A stretch of DNA of 51,333 nucleotides from Actinomycetes bacterium (GTDB lineage: Bacteria; Actinomycetota; Actinomycetes; Propionibacteriales; Propionibacteriaceae): assembly GCA_023460935.1 (NCBI GenBank), contig JAEWOI010000015.1, positions 1 through 51,333 on the forward strand, in the 5' to 3' direction. Shown piece by piece: positions 17,635 through 25,172 of the stretch. The translations under genes and the position numbers were made by a program. How positions within the stretch are numbered: position 1 is the first letter of the stretch; the number at the start of each line of letters is the position of its first letter. Under the pieces are notes generated by a model. That model was not told the origin of the DNA. It ran no database searches and was given only the letters and a program-made list of their open reading frames with translations.

Positions 17635-18458
17635 GCCCGGCACCGGCAGAGGCGTTCACCGTCCACCTGACCAACTTCTCCGGCCCGTTCGACCTGCTGC
17701 TGCAGCTGATCGCCAAGCACAAGCTGGACGTGACGGAGGTGGCGCTCAGCCAGGTCACCGACGAGTTCGTGGCGCACATCCGCGCCGCCCAGGCAGCCCA
17801 GGGGCCGAGCGCCTGGGACCTGGACCAGACCAGCTCGTTCATCGTGGTGGCCGCAACGCTGCTCGACCTCAAGGCCGCGCGGCTGCTGCCGTCCGGTGAG
17901 GTGGACGACCCCGAGGACCTCGCCCTGCTGGAGGCGCGCGACCTGCTGTTCGCAAGGCTCCTGCAGTACCGGGCGTTCAAGCTGGTCAGCGGTTGGCTGG
18001 CCGAGACCCTGGACGGCCAGGCCAGGCGGCACCCGCACCCCGGCGGGCTGGAGGAGCGTTTCGCGAAGCTGCTGCCCGAGGTGAAGCTGGACGGCTTCGC
18101 CGACGTGATCGCGGTGCTGGCCGGACGGGCGCTCACCCCGAAGGAGGCGCCGCAGGTGTCGCTGGCGCACCTGCACGCGCCGCTGGTGAGCGTGCGGCAG
18201 CAGGCGGAGGAGATCGTGGCGCGGCTGCGGGAGCACCGGGCGATGACCTTCCGGGCGCTGGTCGCGGACACCAACGACCGCCTGGTCGTGGTCGCGCGGT
18301 TCCTTGCGCTGCTGGACCTGTTCCGGGAACGGGCGGTCGGCTTCGAGCAGCTCACGCCTTTGGGCGAGCTCACCGTACGCTGGTTCGGCGCGGAAGTCGA
18401 CGCTGACCGGATCGGCGCAGAGTTCGACGAGACGACCACCAAGGAGGAAGCCGAGTGA
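17631..18458 (+). CDS. scpA: Segregation and condensation protein A
   Basis: A 275-residue kleisin of the SMC-ScpAB condensin. The N-terminal hallmark FSGPFDLLLQLIAKHKLDVTEV is present, with a helical middle and a C-terminal winged helix (ELTVRWFGAEVD). GTG 17631 overlaps the preceding stop by 4 bp, and the 3' end overlaps scpB by 4 bp. The smc gene is elsewhere. Confidence 0.95.
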   Translation: MSPAPAEAFTVHLTNFSGPFDLLLQLIAKHKLDVTEVALSQVTDEFVAHIRAAQAAQGPSAWDLDQTSSFIVVAATLLDLKAARLLPSGEVDDPEDLALLEARDLLFARLLQYRAFKLVSGWLAETLDGQARRHPHPGGLEERFAKLLPEVKLDGFADVIAVLAGRALTPKEAPQVSLAHLHAPLVSVRQQAEEIVARLREHRAMTFRALVADTNDRLVVVARFLALLDLFRERAVGFEQLTPLGELTVRWFGAEVDADRIGAEFDETTTKEEAE

Positions 18459-19027
18459 CCGAGCAGTCGAGCAATCCGGCGGTGGCCGGCCCGGTCGAGG
18501 CGCTGCTCATGCTGGCCACCGAGCCGGTGCCGGCGGGCGACCTGGCCGAGGCCGTCGGCGTCCCGGTGGCCGAGGTGGAGGAGTGCCTTGCCGAGCTGGC
18601 AGCCTTCTACGACAGCACCGGGCGCGGCTTCGAGCTGCGCAACGTCGGCCAGGGCTGGCGCTACTACACCCGCGACGAGCACGCCGAGGTCATCGGCCGC
18701 TGGCTGCTGGAGGGCCAGCGCGGCACTCTCAGCCAGGCGGCGCTGGAGACCCTCGCCGTCGTGGCGTACCTCCAGCCGATCTCTCGCGGCCGGGTCTCCG
18801 CCGTGCGCGGGGTGAACGTGGACGGGGTGATGCGCACCCTGGCCAGCCGCGACCTGATCGAGGAGGCGGGCCGTGACCCCGAGACCGGGGCGCGGCTGTT
18901 CGGCACCACCGGCTACTTCCTGGAGCGGATGGGGCTGACCAGCCTCGACCAGCTGCCACCGCTCGCCCCGCACCTGCCGGACGCGGCAGCGCTGGAGGCC
19001 GAGCTGGCCGGGCTGGAGCAGAAGTGA
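18455..19027 (+). CDS. scpB: Segregation and condensation protein B
   Basis: A 190-residue protein with two winged-helix domains. Typical features are VEALLMLATEPVP near the start, GRGFELRNVGQGWRYYTR, and the second-domain signature LSQAALETLAVVAYLQPISR followed by VRGVNVDG. It dimerises and binds ScpA. It overlaps scpA and rluB by 4 bp each. Confidence 0.95.
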   Translation: MTEQSSNPAVAGPVEALLMLATEPVPAGDLAEAVGVPVAEVEECLAELAAFYDSTGRGFELRNVGQGWRYYTRDEHAEVIGRWLLEGQRGTLSQAALETLAVVAYLQPISRGRVSAVRGVNVDGVMRTLASRDLIEEAGRDPETGARLFGTTGYFLERMGLTSLDQLPPLAPHLPDAAALEAELAGLEQK

Positions 19028-19752
19028 GCGAGCCCGGGGTACGGCTGCAGAAGGTGCTTGCCCAGGCCGGGGTGGCTTCCCGGCGTGCAGCGGAGGAGCT
19101 GATCGCGCGAGGCCGGGTGGAGGTGAACGGCGCGACCGTCGTCGAGCAGGGGCTGCGGGTGGATCCCGCGAAGGACGTCATCCGGGTGGACGGGGCGCGG
19201 ATCCCGCCGCAGCGCCCCGAGGTGTACCTGGTGCTGAACAAGCCCACCGGGGTGCTCTCGGCCATGGAGGATCCCCACGGCCGGCCGACCGTCGCCGACT
19301 ACGTCGCGGGCAGGGGGCGGCTGTTCCACGTCGGCCGGCTGGACGCCGACACCGAAGGGCTGCTGCTGCTCACCAACGACGGCGACTTCGCCCAGCGCAT
19401 GATGCACCCGTCCTACGAGGTGCCGAAGACCTACGTCGCCGAAGTGGCCGGTGCGGTGGCCGAGGCCACCCTGAAGCGGCTGCGGGCCGGGATCGAACTG
19501 GACGACGGCCCCGTCCGTCCCGACCGGCTCAAGGTCGTGCAACGCGCAGGCGAGCGGACCCTGCTGCGGGTGGAACTGCACGAGGGCCGCAACCGCATCG
19601 TCCGGCGCATGTTCGAAGCCGCCGGCCACCCGGTGCGCAAGCTGTCCCGCGTCGCCATCGGCCCGGTGCGCCTGGGCGACCTCAAGCCCGGAGCCGTCCG
19701 CGACCTGACCCGTGAGGAACTCGGCGCCCTGCTCGACCTCGTCCGCCTCTGA
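19024..19752 (+). CDS. rluB: Pseudouridine synthase RluB/RsuA family
   Basis: A 242-residue enzyme with an N-terminal S4 domain (RLQKVLAQAGVASRRAAEELI) and a catalytic domain with VGRLDADTEGLLLLTNDG, whose Asp is the catalytic residue. Family members modify 23S rRNA (position 2605 in E. coli) or 16S rRNA; synteny with scpAB favours RluB. A basic RNA-contacting segment EGRNRIVRRMFEA follows. It is the last gene of the block; a repeat island lies downstream. Confidence 0.92.
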   Translation: MSEPGVRLQKVLAQAGVASRRAAEELIARGRVEVNGATVVEQGLRVDPAKDVIRVDGARIPPQRPEVYLVLNKPTGVLSAMEDPHGRPTVADYVAGRGRLFHVGRLDADTEGLLLLTNDGDFAQRMMHPSYEVPKTYVAEVAGAVAEATLKRLRAGIELDDGPVRPDRLKVVQRAGERTLLRVELHEGRNRIVRRMFEAAGHPVRKLSRVAIGPVRLGDLKPGAVRDLTREELGALLDLVRL

Positions 19753-19763
19753 CCCGTCTCGTC

Positions 19764-19989
19764 GGGGACGGTTCCTGTTCGGCTCAATGGGGACGGTTTC
19801 TTTCGCGCCAGCCGGCTGACGCCGCGGGTCGCGGCTTGGGGAACGTGCGCCACGCACGGCCGGATGGCGCGAAAGGAACCGTCCCCGGTGCGCCACGCCG
19901 TCCCCACGTGCGCCACGCACAGCCGGATGGCGCGAAAGGAACCGTCCCCGGTGTGCCACCCCGTCCCCGGGCGGACGGGAACCGTCCCC
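19764..19989. repeat. Repeat island: GGGGACGGTT elements with a 63-bp tandem duplication
   Basis: This fills most of the 277-bp gap between rluB and the FKBP gene. Two copies of GGGGACGGTT run forward (19764 and 19789); three copies of the inverse, GGAACCGTCCCC, follow (19875, 19938 and 19978). The arm 19789-19817 is the inverse of 19921-19949 in 27 of 29 positions, so a long hairpin can form. Between the arms is a near-identical tandem pair of 63-bp units (19843-19905 and 19906-19968). It resembles REP/MITE-type elements mobilised by IS200-like (TnpA-REP) transposases; no transposase is in this window. Confidence 0.85.
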
Positions 19990-20029
19990 GGTGGTCAGGG
20001 GGGACGGCGGGGTTCGGTATCCTCTCGGG

Positions 20030-21007
20030 GTGCATCCAGCCCGTTTGATCCCTGCCCTGGCCTGCGTGGTCGCGCTCGCCGCCTGCTCCAGCCCGGCCGC
20101 CGGCCCGACGCCGAGCGCCAGCGCCACCTCCGCATCGCCGTCCGCCACCCCCACGCCCAGCGCGACGGTGCCGGTTTCGGACTCGCTGGCTGCGATCAAG
20201 GTGAGCGGCAAGCGGCTGAAGAAGCCCAAGATCAGCTTCAAGGCGCCGTTCGCCATCGATAAGACCCGGGTGCAGGTGCTCGAGGAGGGCGACGGCCCCG
20301 AGGCATCGGCAGACGGCTACGTGCTCGTGCACTACCAGGGCGTCAACGGCCGCAGCGGTGACGTGTTCGATTCGTCGTTCGAGCGCGGACCGGTACCGTT
20401 CCCGCTCAACGGTGTGGTCCCCGGGTTCAAGCTTGGCCTCACCGGCCAGCGCGAGGGCAGCCGCGTGCTGATCGCCATGCCCGGCACCGACGCGTACGAC
20501 CCCGCGGGTGGCCGGCCCGATTCCGGCATCAACGTCGGCGACACCCTGGTCTTCGTTGCCGACATCATCGCCGTCTCCCTCACCGAGCCCTCCGGGAAGG
20601 AGGTCGCCGCGCCCGCCGGCTCGCCGACCGTCAGCCCCGGCACCGGGAAGCCGAGCGTGACCATCCCGTCCGGCAACGCCCCCGACAAGATGACCGCCCA
20701 CGCCCTCATCGAGGGCAACGGGCCCAAGGTCGCCGCCGACGACATCATCGTGGTGCGCTACGTCGGCTACTCCTGGAAGACCGGCCAGCTGATCGAGGAC
20801 CGCTTCGACACCACGGACGAGGGCCAGCTGTCCAGCACCATTCCCGGCTGGCAGACCGGCCTGGTCGGCAAGCGGGTCGGCTCGCGGGTGCTGCTGGTGC
20901 TGCCGCCGAAGGACGGTTTCCCGCAGGGCAGCAACAACCCGCCGGTGGAGGCCGGGGACACCGTGGTGTACGTGGTGGACCTGCTGTTCAGCTACTCCGC
21001 AGGGTAG
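20030..21007 (+). CDS. Lipoprotein with two FKBP-type peptidyl-prolyl isomerase domains
   Basis: A 325-residue exported protein with lipobox LAAC (Cys19) and a Ser/Thr/Pro linker. Domain 1 (about residues 75-190) has VHYQGVNG, FDSSFERG and GVVPGFKLGLTGQ; domain 2 (about 220-325) has VRYVGYSWKTG, FDTT and IPGWQTGLVGKRVGSRVLLVLPP. Both resemble FKBP prolyl isomerases that assist folding outside the membrane; domain 2 is less canonical. GTG 20030 follows TATCCT (20018-20023) by 6 nt, just downstream of the repeat island. Its 3' end overlaps gluQ by 16 bp on the opposite strand. Confidence 0.9.
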   Translation: MHPARLIPALACVVALAACSSPAAGPTPSASATSASPSATPTPSATVPVSDSLAAIKVSGKRLKKPKISFKAPFAIDKTRVQVLEEGDGPEASADGYVLVHYQGVNGRSGDVFDSSFERGPVPFPLNGVVPGFKLGLTGQREGSRVLIAMPGTDAYDPAGGRPDSGINVGDTLVFVADIIAVSLTEPSGKEVAAPAGSPTVSPGTGKPSVTIPSGNAPDKMTAHALIEGNGPKVAADDIIVVRYVGYSWKTGQLIEDRFDTTDEGQLSSTIPGWQTGLVGKRVGSRVLLVLPPKDGFPQGSNNPPVEAGDTVVYVVDLLFSYSAG

Positions 21008-21897
21008 GCAGCAGGGTCCACCACCCAGGGCTCACGGGGCAACCGCGCCGGGTCGAACCGCGCCAGCAGCCCGCCAGGGGTCACCGGCTCCCCGGGCCCG
21101 GCGAGCTCGAGGGACTCCGCGATCAGGCCCAGCACCCGGCCGGGCCCTAATCCGAGGGCGCCCAGCTCGGCGAGGCTCACTGCGCCGTCCCGCTTGGCCA
21201 GGCGCCGACCGGCGGGGTTGACCGCCAGCGGCACGTGCGCGTACTCCGGGGCCGCGCCGCCCAGCCGCCCTGCCAGCCAGGCCTGGCGCGGGGAGGACGA
21301 GAGCAGGTCGTCGCCGCGGACCACCTGGTCGATCCCCATGTGGAGGTCGTCGACGACCACAGCCAGGTTGTACGCCGGCACCCCGTCGTTGCGGACGAGG
21401 ACGAAGTCGTCCACCACGCCGCTGACCGAACCGGCCCAGAGGTCGGTCACCGTGCTGCGGGCCTGGTCCGCCCGCACCCTCAGCGCCGGGCTACGGGTGG
21501 CGGCCAGTTCGGCCCGCCGCGCAGCCGACAGCCGCAGGCAGGTCCCGGGATAGGGCCGGTAGCCGTCACCGTGCGGCGCGGACGCCGCCTCCGCGATCTC
21601 CCTGCGCGTGCAGTAGCACTCGTAGGTGTCCAGGCCGGACACCGCGGCGGCGTAGGCGTCCAGCCGCGCTGACTGCCACACCACCGGGCCGTCGAAGTCG
21701 AGCCCGATGGCTGCCAGGTCGGCCCGCTGCCGCGCCGCGACGCTCCCGGCCGCTGCGACCCTTGCGGTGTCGAGGTCCTCGACCCGCAGCCGGAAGCGCC
21801 GGCCGCTCGAGCGGGCCAGCAGCCACGCCACGACAGCGGTGCGCAGGTTGCCGACGTGCAGGTCGGAGGTGGGGCTCGGCGCGAACCGTCCGCCCAT
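20992..21897 (-). CDS. gluQ: Glutamyl-queuosine tRNA(Asp) synthetase
   Basis: A 301-residue truncated glutamyl-tRNA synthetase paralogue that lacks the anticodon-binding domain and glutamylates queuosine in tRNA-Asp. It has the HIGH-like PSPTSDLHVGN (residues 7-17), LRVEDLDTAR, and a zinc-site pattern with CYC and a later YPGTC. The KMSKS-like loop reads LAKRDG. ATG 21897 has a GGGAGG ribosome-binding site upstream and is divergent from pafB (78-bp gap). The frame stays open far upstream on this strand, but that part overlaps pafB and is not coding. Confidence 0.92.
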   Translation of the reverse strand: MGGRFAPSPTSDLHVGNLRTAVVAWLLARSSGRRFRLRVEDLDTARVAAAGSVAARQRADLAAIGLDFDGPVVWQSARLDAYAAAVSGLDTYECYCTRREIAEAASAPHGDGYRPYPGTCLRLSAARRAELAATRSPALRVRADQARSTVTDLWAGSVSGVVDDFVLVRNDGVPAYNLAVVVDDLHMGIDQVVRGDDLLSSSPRQAWLAGRLGGAAPEYAHVPLAVNPAGRRLAKRDGAVSLAELGALGLGPGRVLGLIAESLELAGPGEPVTPGGLLARFDPARLPREPWVVDPAAYPAE

Positions 21898-21975
21898 GGC
21901 CGAACCTCCCTTCCGGGGGCCATCAAAGCAGGTAACCTCGCGCTGCAACCAACTCCACCGAAACGGCCCGCCCAG

Positions 21976-22920
21976 ATGACCACCCGCAAGTCGGAACGCA
22001 TCCTGAACCTGACCATCTGCCTGCTGCTGGCGCGCCGGTTCATCGAGAAGAGCCACATCCGCAGGGTCGTCGAGGGCTACCACGGGCTGAGCGACGCCGC
22101 CTTCGAGCGCACCTTCGAGCGCGACAAGGACGAGTTGCGGGCCATGGGGGTGCCCGTTGAGACCGGCAGCAACAACCCGCTGTTCCCGGACGAGGTGGGC
22201 TACCGGATCCGGCGCAAGGACTTCGAGCTGCCGCCCATCGAGTTCACCCCCGCCGAGACCGCGGCACTGGGCCTGGCGACGAGGGCCTGGGAGTCGGCGA
22301 CCCAGGCCGAGCAGGCCGTCTCGGCGCTGGCCAAGCTGCGCGCCGCCGGGGTGGACCCCGATCCCGACCGGGTCTCCGGCCTGGCGGTGTCGATCGGCGC
22401 ACGCGAGCCGGCCTTCGCCAGCGTGTGGGAGGCCACCGTCGACCACGCGCCGGTCAGCTTCTCCTACAAGGGTCAGGTCCGGAAGGTGGAGCCGTGGGCG
22501 ATGACGTACCGCCGCGGCGCCTGGTACCTGCTGGGCCACGACCGCGGCCGCGCTGCCCCCCGGATGTTCAAGGTCGCCCGGATAGACGCTCCCGCACAAC
22601 GGATCGGCAAGCCGGGCAGCTACCGGCTGCCCGAGGTGGACATCGAGGCTGCCTGGGCGAGGCTGGAGCCGGGCGGCAGTGACGCAGAGGCTGTGGTCGC
22701 CGTCCGGCCGGGACGGGCGCCGGAACTGCGGCGGCGCGGCCGTCCGGTCGAGCAGCCGGCGCCGCCGGGCTACGAGGCCATGGCCGTCAGCTACTCCCGG
22801 GCGGCGGACTTCGTCGGCGAGGTCTGCGCGCACGGCGCCGACGTGGTCGTGCTGGCGCCGCAACGCATCCGCAGCGCAGTGGTCGAGTCACTGCGTGCCA
22901 CGGCTGGGAGGACGGCATGA
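21976..22920 (+). CDS. pafB: WYL-domain transcriptional regulator PafB
   Basis: A 314-residue protein with an N-terminal helix-turn-helix (KSERILNLTICLLLARRFIEK, AFERTFERDKDELRAMGV) and a WYL domain (residues about 150-310; WYL appears as AWYLLGHDR). With PafC it activates the RecA/LexA-independent DNA-damage response in mycobacteria. Synteny with pafC, tatA, tatC and helY is conserved. The -10-like TAACCT at 21932-21937 would give a leader of about 30 nt, so this gene does not follow the leaderless pattern. It overlaps pafC by 4 bp. Confidence 0.93.
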   Translation: MTTRKSERILNLTICLLLARRFIEKSHIRRVVEGYHGLSDAAFERTFERDKDELRAMGVPVETGSNNPLFPDEVGYRIRRKDFELPPIEFTPAETAALGLATRAWESATQAEQAVSALAKLRAAGVDPDPDRVSGLAVSIGAREPAFASVWEATVDHAPVSFSYKGQVRKVEPWAMTYRRGAWYLLGHDRGRAAPRMFKVARIDAPAQRIGKPGSYRLPEVDIEAAWARLEPGGSDAEAVVAVRPGRAPELRRRGRPVEQPAPPGYEAMAVSYSRAADFVGEVCAHGADVVVLAPQRIRSAVVESLRATAGRTA

Positions 22921-23864
22921 CTTCCGCGGACCAGGTGGCGCGGCTGCTCGCGCTGGTGCCCTACCTGCAGTCGCACCCGGACGCCGAGCTGGGACCAACC
23001 GCCGCCGTGTTCGGCGTGACCACCGAGCAGCTGCTGGCCGACCTCGACGTGCTCTGGTACTGCGGCCTGCCGGGCGGGCTGCCGGGAGACCTGATCGAGA
23101 TCGACATGGACACCGTCGCCGAACTGGGCCGGATCCGGCTCACCAACGCCGAGTACCTGTCCCGTCCGATGCGGTTCACCCCGGACGAGGCCACCAGCCT
23201 CGTGGTCGCCCTGCGCGCCGTCCGCGAACTCGCCGGTGGTGGGCTGGCCGGAGCCGTCGACACCGCACTGGCCAAGCTCGAACAGGCGGCCGGGACGGCG
23301 GGGGCGGTCACGCCGCAGGTGGCGGTGGCCGGCGGCACGGGGGAGATCCGCGAGCAGCTCGCGACCGCGATCGAGGCCGCGGGAAGGGTCGAGCTGGACT
23401 ACACCGACTCGGGCCACGCCCCGTCAACGCCGCTGGTGGACCCCGCCCGGCTGCTGGTGCGGGACGGCTACGGCTACCTGCAGGCCTGGAGCCTGGACCG
23501 CGGCGCCTGGCGCACGTACCGGCTCGACCGGATCGGCGCGGTCCGCGCGACCGGCCAGCAGGCCTCGAGCCACGGCGAACCGCCGGAGTTCGGTCCCGGC
23601 TGGCTGGAGCAGCGCCCGGAGGCAGCCGAGGTCACGCTGCGGCTCTCACCGGAGGCCGCCTGGATCACCGAGTACTACCCGATCCGGGCCGTGCGCCGGC
23701 TGGAGGGGGCGATCGAGGTCGACCTCCTGGTCGCCGACCCGGCGTGGCTTCGCTCGTTGCTGCTGCGCCTCGGCGGGGGCGTGCTGGCCGTGCAGCCACC
23801 GGAGGCCGCCGCGGGGGCTAGGGACGCCGCAGTGGAGGCGTTGGCCGCCTATCCCGCGGGGTAG
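22917..23864 (+). CDS. pafC: WYL-domain transcriptional regulator PafC
   Basis: A 315-residue partner of PafB with the same layout: HTH (QVARLLALVPYLQSHPDAEL), middle region, and a WYL domain in which the YGYLQAWSLDRGAWRTYRLD segment is recognisable. The N-terminal half starts MTSADQVARLL as in other PafC proteins. ATG 22917 overlaps the pafB stop by 4 bp, ensuring stoichiometric expression. No proteasome genes are present within the window. Confidence 0.93.
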   Translation: MTSADQVARLLALVPYLQSHPDAELGPTAAVFGVTTEQLLADLDVLWYCGLPGGLPGDLIEIDMDTVAELGRIRLTNAEYLSRPMRFTPDEATSLVVALRAVRELAGGGLAGAVDTALAKLEQAAGTAGAVTPQVAVAGGTGEIREQLATAIEAAGRVELDYTDSGHAPSTPLVDPARLLVRDGYGYLQAWSLDRGAWRTYRLDRIGAVRATGQQASSHGEPPEFGPGWLEQRPEAAEVTLRLSPEAAWITEYYPIRAVRRLEGAIEVDLLVADPAWLRSLLLRLGGGVLAVQPPEAAAGARDAAVEALAAYPAG

Positions 23865-23875
23865 GGTTTCGTTCC

Positions 23876-24064
23876 ATGAACTGGGTGCTGGTGTTCTCCC
23901 TGATCGCCCTCGGCGGGCTGGTCATGGTGGTGAGCTACGGCATCTGGCTCTGGCACAAGGTGTCCGACCTGTTCTCCGAGCTGGAGATGTTCGGCCGGCG
24001 CGCAGAGGAACTGGCCGAGCTGCTGGGCCGGATCAGTCCGGAACTGCCCGGCAGGGAAAGCTAG
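23876..24064 (+). CDS. Small membrane protein between pafC and tatA
   Basis: A 62-residue protein with one transmembrane helix (residues 3-24, WVLVFSLIALGGLVMVVSYG) followed by a charged helix likely to form a coiled coil (KVSDLFSELEMFGRRAEELAEL). Start ATG 23876 is 8 nt after TAGGGT (23862-23867), whose first three bases form the pafC stop codon. No known domain is recognised; similar short proteins occur near tatA in related actinobacteria. A role with the Tat system is only suggested by position. Confidence 0.75.
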   Translation: MNWVLVFSLIALGGLVMVVSYGIWLWHKVSDLFSELEMFGRRAEELAELLGRISPELPGRES

Positions 24065-24073
24065 GGTTTGGGC

Positions 24074-24106
24074 GTGCGCATTCATCGAAGAAGGAGATGG
24101 TCATGA
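24074..24106 (+). CDS. Putative 10-codon leaderless leader ORF overlapping the tatA start
   Basis: GTG at 24074 lies 6 nt after TAGGGT (24062-24067), the same spacing as at other leaderless genes here, and opens a 10-codon frame (VRIHRRRRWS). Four consecutive Arg codons are CGA, AGA, AGG and AGA, which look rare in this GC-rich sequence. The stop overlaps the tatA start as ATGA, and the AGA-AGG-AGA codons contain the tatA ribosome-binding site. Translation of this ORF would control access to that site. It may instead be fortuitous. Confidence 0.45.
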   Translation: MRIHRRRRWS

Positions 24107-24339
24107 GCATGGGTGGCTGGGAGTGGGCGATCCTCGCTCTGATCGCGCTGCTGCTGTTCGGCGGCTCGCGGCTCGCCGGAATCGGCAAGAACGCCGGCAA
24201 GGCGATCCGGGAGTTCAAGGAGGAGACGTCCTCGCTGCGCAATGGCGACAAGGCCGGCGACCCGCCGGCGGAGCCGCGGACCCCGCTGGCCGAGCCGGGC
24301 ACGCCCGGCAACGACCAGGGCGTGGATCCGAAGCCCTGA
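24103..24339 (+). CDS. tatA: Sec-independent protein translocase subunit TatA
   Basis: A 78-residue protein with a single N-terminal transmembrane helix (EWAILALIALLLFGGSRL), the FG hinge, an amphipathic helix (GKNAGKAIREFKEE) and a Pro/Glu-rich tail, as expected for TatA, the pore-forming subunit for folded Tat substrates. ATG 24103 is chosen over ATG 24097 because the AAGGAG site (24091-24096) is 6 nt from it and would touch the earlier ATG. tatC follows after 7 nt; tatB is not in the window. Confidence 0.92.
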   Translation: MSMGGWEWAILALIALLLFGGSRLAGIGKNAGKAIREFKEETSSLRNGDKAGDPPAEPRTPLAEPGTPGNDQGVDPKP

Positions 24340-24346
24340 CCTGGCG

Positions 24347-25171
24347 GTGGCCACCAGATCGTCCCGGTTCGCCTGGCTGAAACCGCCGCCGCCCACGCCG
24401 GGCGGGGTGATGTCGCTGGCCGACCACCTGCGCGAGCTGCGCTACCGGCTGATCGTGGCAGCCGTGGCGATCACCGTGGGGACGGCTGTGGCCGCGATCT
24501 GGTACAACCAGCTGTACCTGGTGCTGATGCGGCCCTACCTGCTGGCCGTGGAGATGCTCAAGGCCAGCAACCCCGACCTGACCGCGGCGACGGTGATCAG
24601 CGGCGTCGGCACCCCGATCGTCCTGGCCCTGCAGGTCTGCCTGGTCGCCGGACTCGTGCTGGCCAGCCCGGTCTGGGTCTACCAGCTGTGGGCGTTCGTC
24701 GTGCCGGCCCTGCTGGCCAAGGAGAAGAAGTACGCGCTGGTCTTCCTCGCCGTGGCGATCCCGCTGTTCCTGCTCGGCGTGCTCGTTGGGTACTACATCC
24801 TGCCGCAGGGCATCTCGGTGATGCTGTCGTTCACCCCGTCGAGCATCCCGATCACCAACTTGCTGGAGGTGAACGACTTCCTCAAGCTGACCCTTCAGCT
24901 GATGGTGATCTTCGGCCTCGGCTTCCTGATGCCGGTGGTCGTGGTGGGGCTGAACCTGATCGGCGTGGTCAGCGCCAGGCAGCTGGCCAAGGCGCGCACG
25001 TACGTGATCTTCGGCACCTTCGTGTTCGGGGCGGCGGCCACGCCCTCCACCGACCCGTTCTCCATGCTCGCGTTGGCCGTGCCCATGACGTTGCTGTACC
25101 TGGCGGCCGAGCTCGTCAGCCGGATCAACGACCGGCGCCGGGCCCGGGCGGCCCTGGCCGAGGGGACCTGA
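24347..25171 (+). CDS. tatC: Sec-independent protein translocase subunit TatC
   Basis: A 274-residue, six-helix membrane protein that recognises twin-arginine signals. The family signature MSLADHLRELRYRL starts at residue 21, after a Pro-rich cytoplasmic extension, and the periplasmic and helix segments (SPVWVYQLWAFVVPALLAKEK, ending AAATPSTDPFSM) match TatC. GTG 24347 gives the full N-terminal extension; GTG/ATG at 24406-24409 would start at the signature. Transcribed with tatA and followed after 1 nt by the lipid kinase gene. Confidence 0.94.
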   Translation: MATRSSRFAWLKPPPPTPGGVMSLADHLRELRYRLIVAAVAITVGTAVAAIWYNQLYLVLMRPYLLAVEMLKASNPDLTAATVISGVGTPIVLALQVCLVAGLVLASPVWVYQLWAFVVPALLAKEKKYALVFLAVAIPLFLLGVLVGYYILPQGISVMLSFTPSSIPITNLLEVNDFLKLTLQLMVIFGLGFLMPVVVVGLNLIGVVSARQLAKARTYVIFGTFVFGAAATPSTDPFSMLALAVPMTLLYLAAELVSRINDRRRARAALAEGT

Positions 25172-25172
25172 G

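Noticed and set aside
19843..19968. Possible CRISPR or attachment-site duplication
   Set aside because: The two 63-bp units abut without spacers, and no integrase or tRNA target adjoins them.
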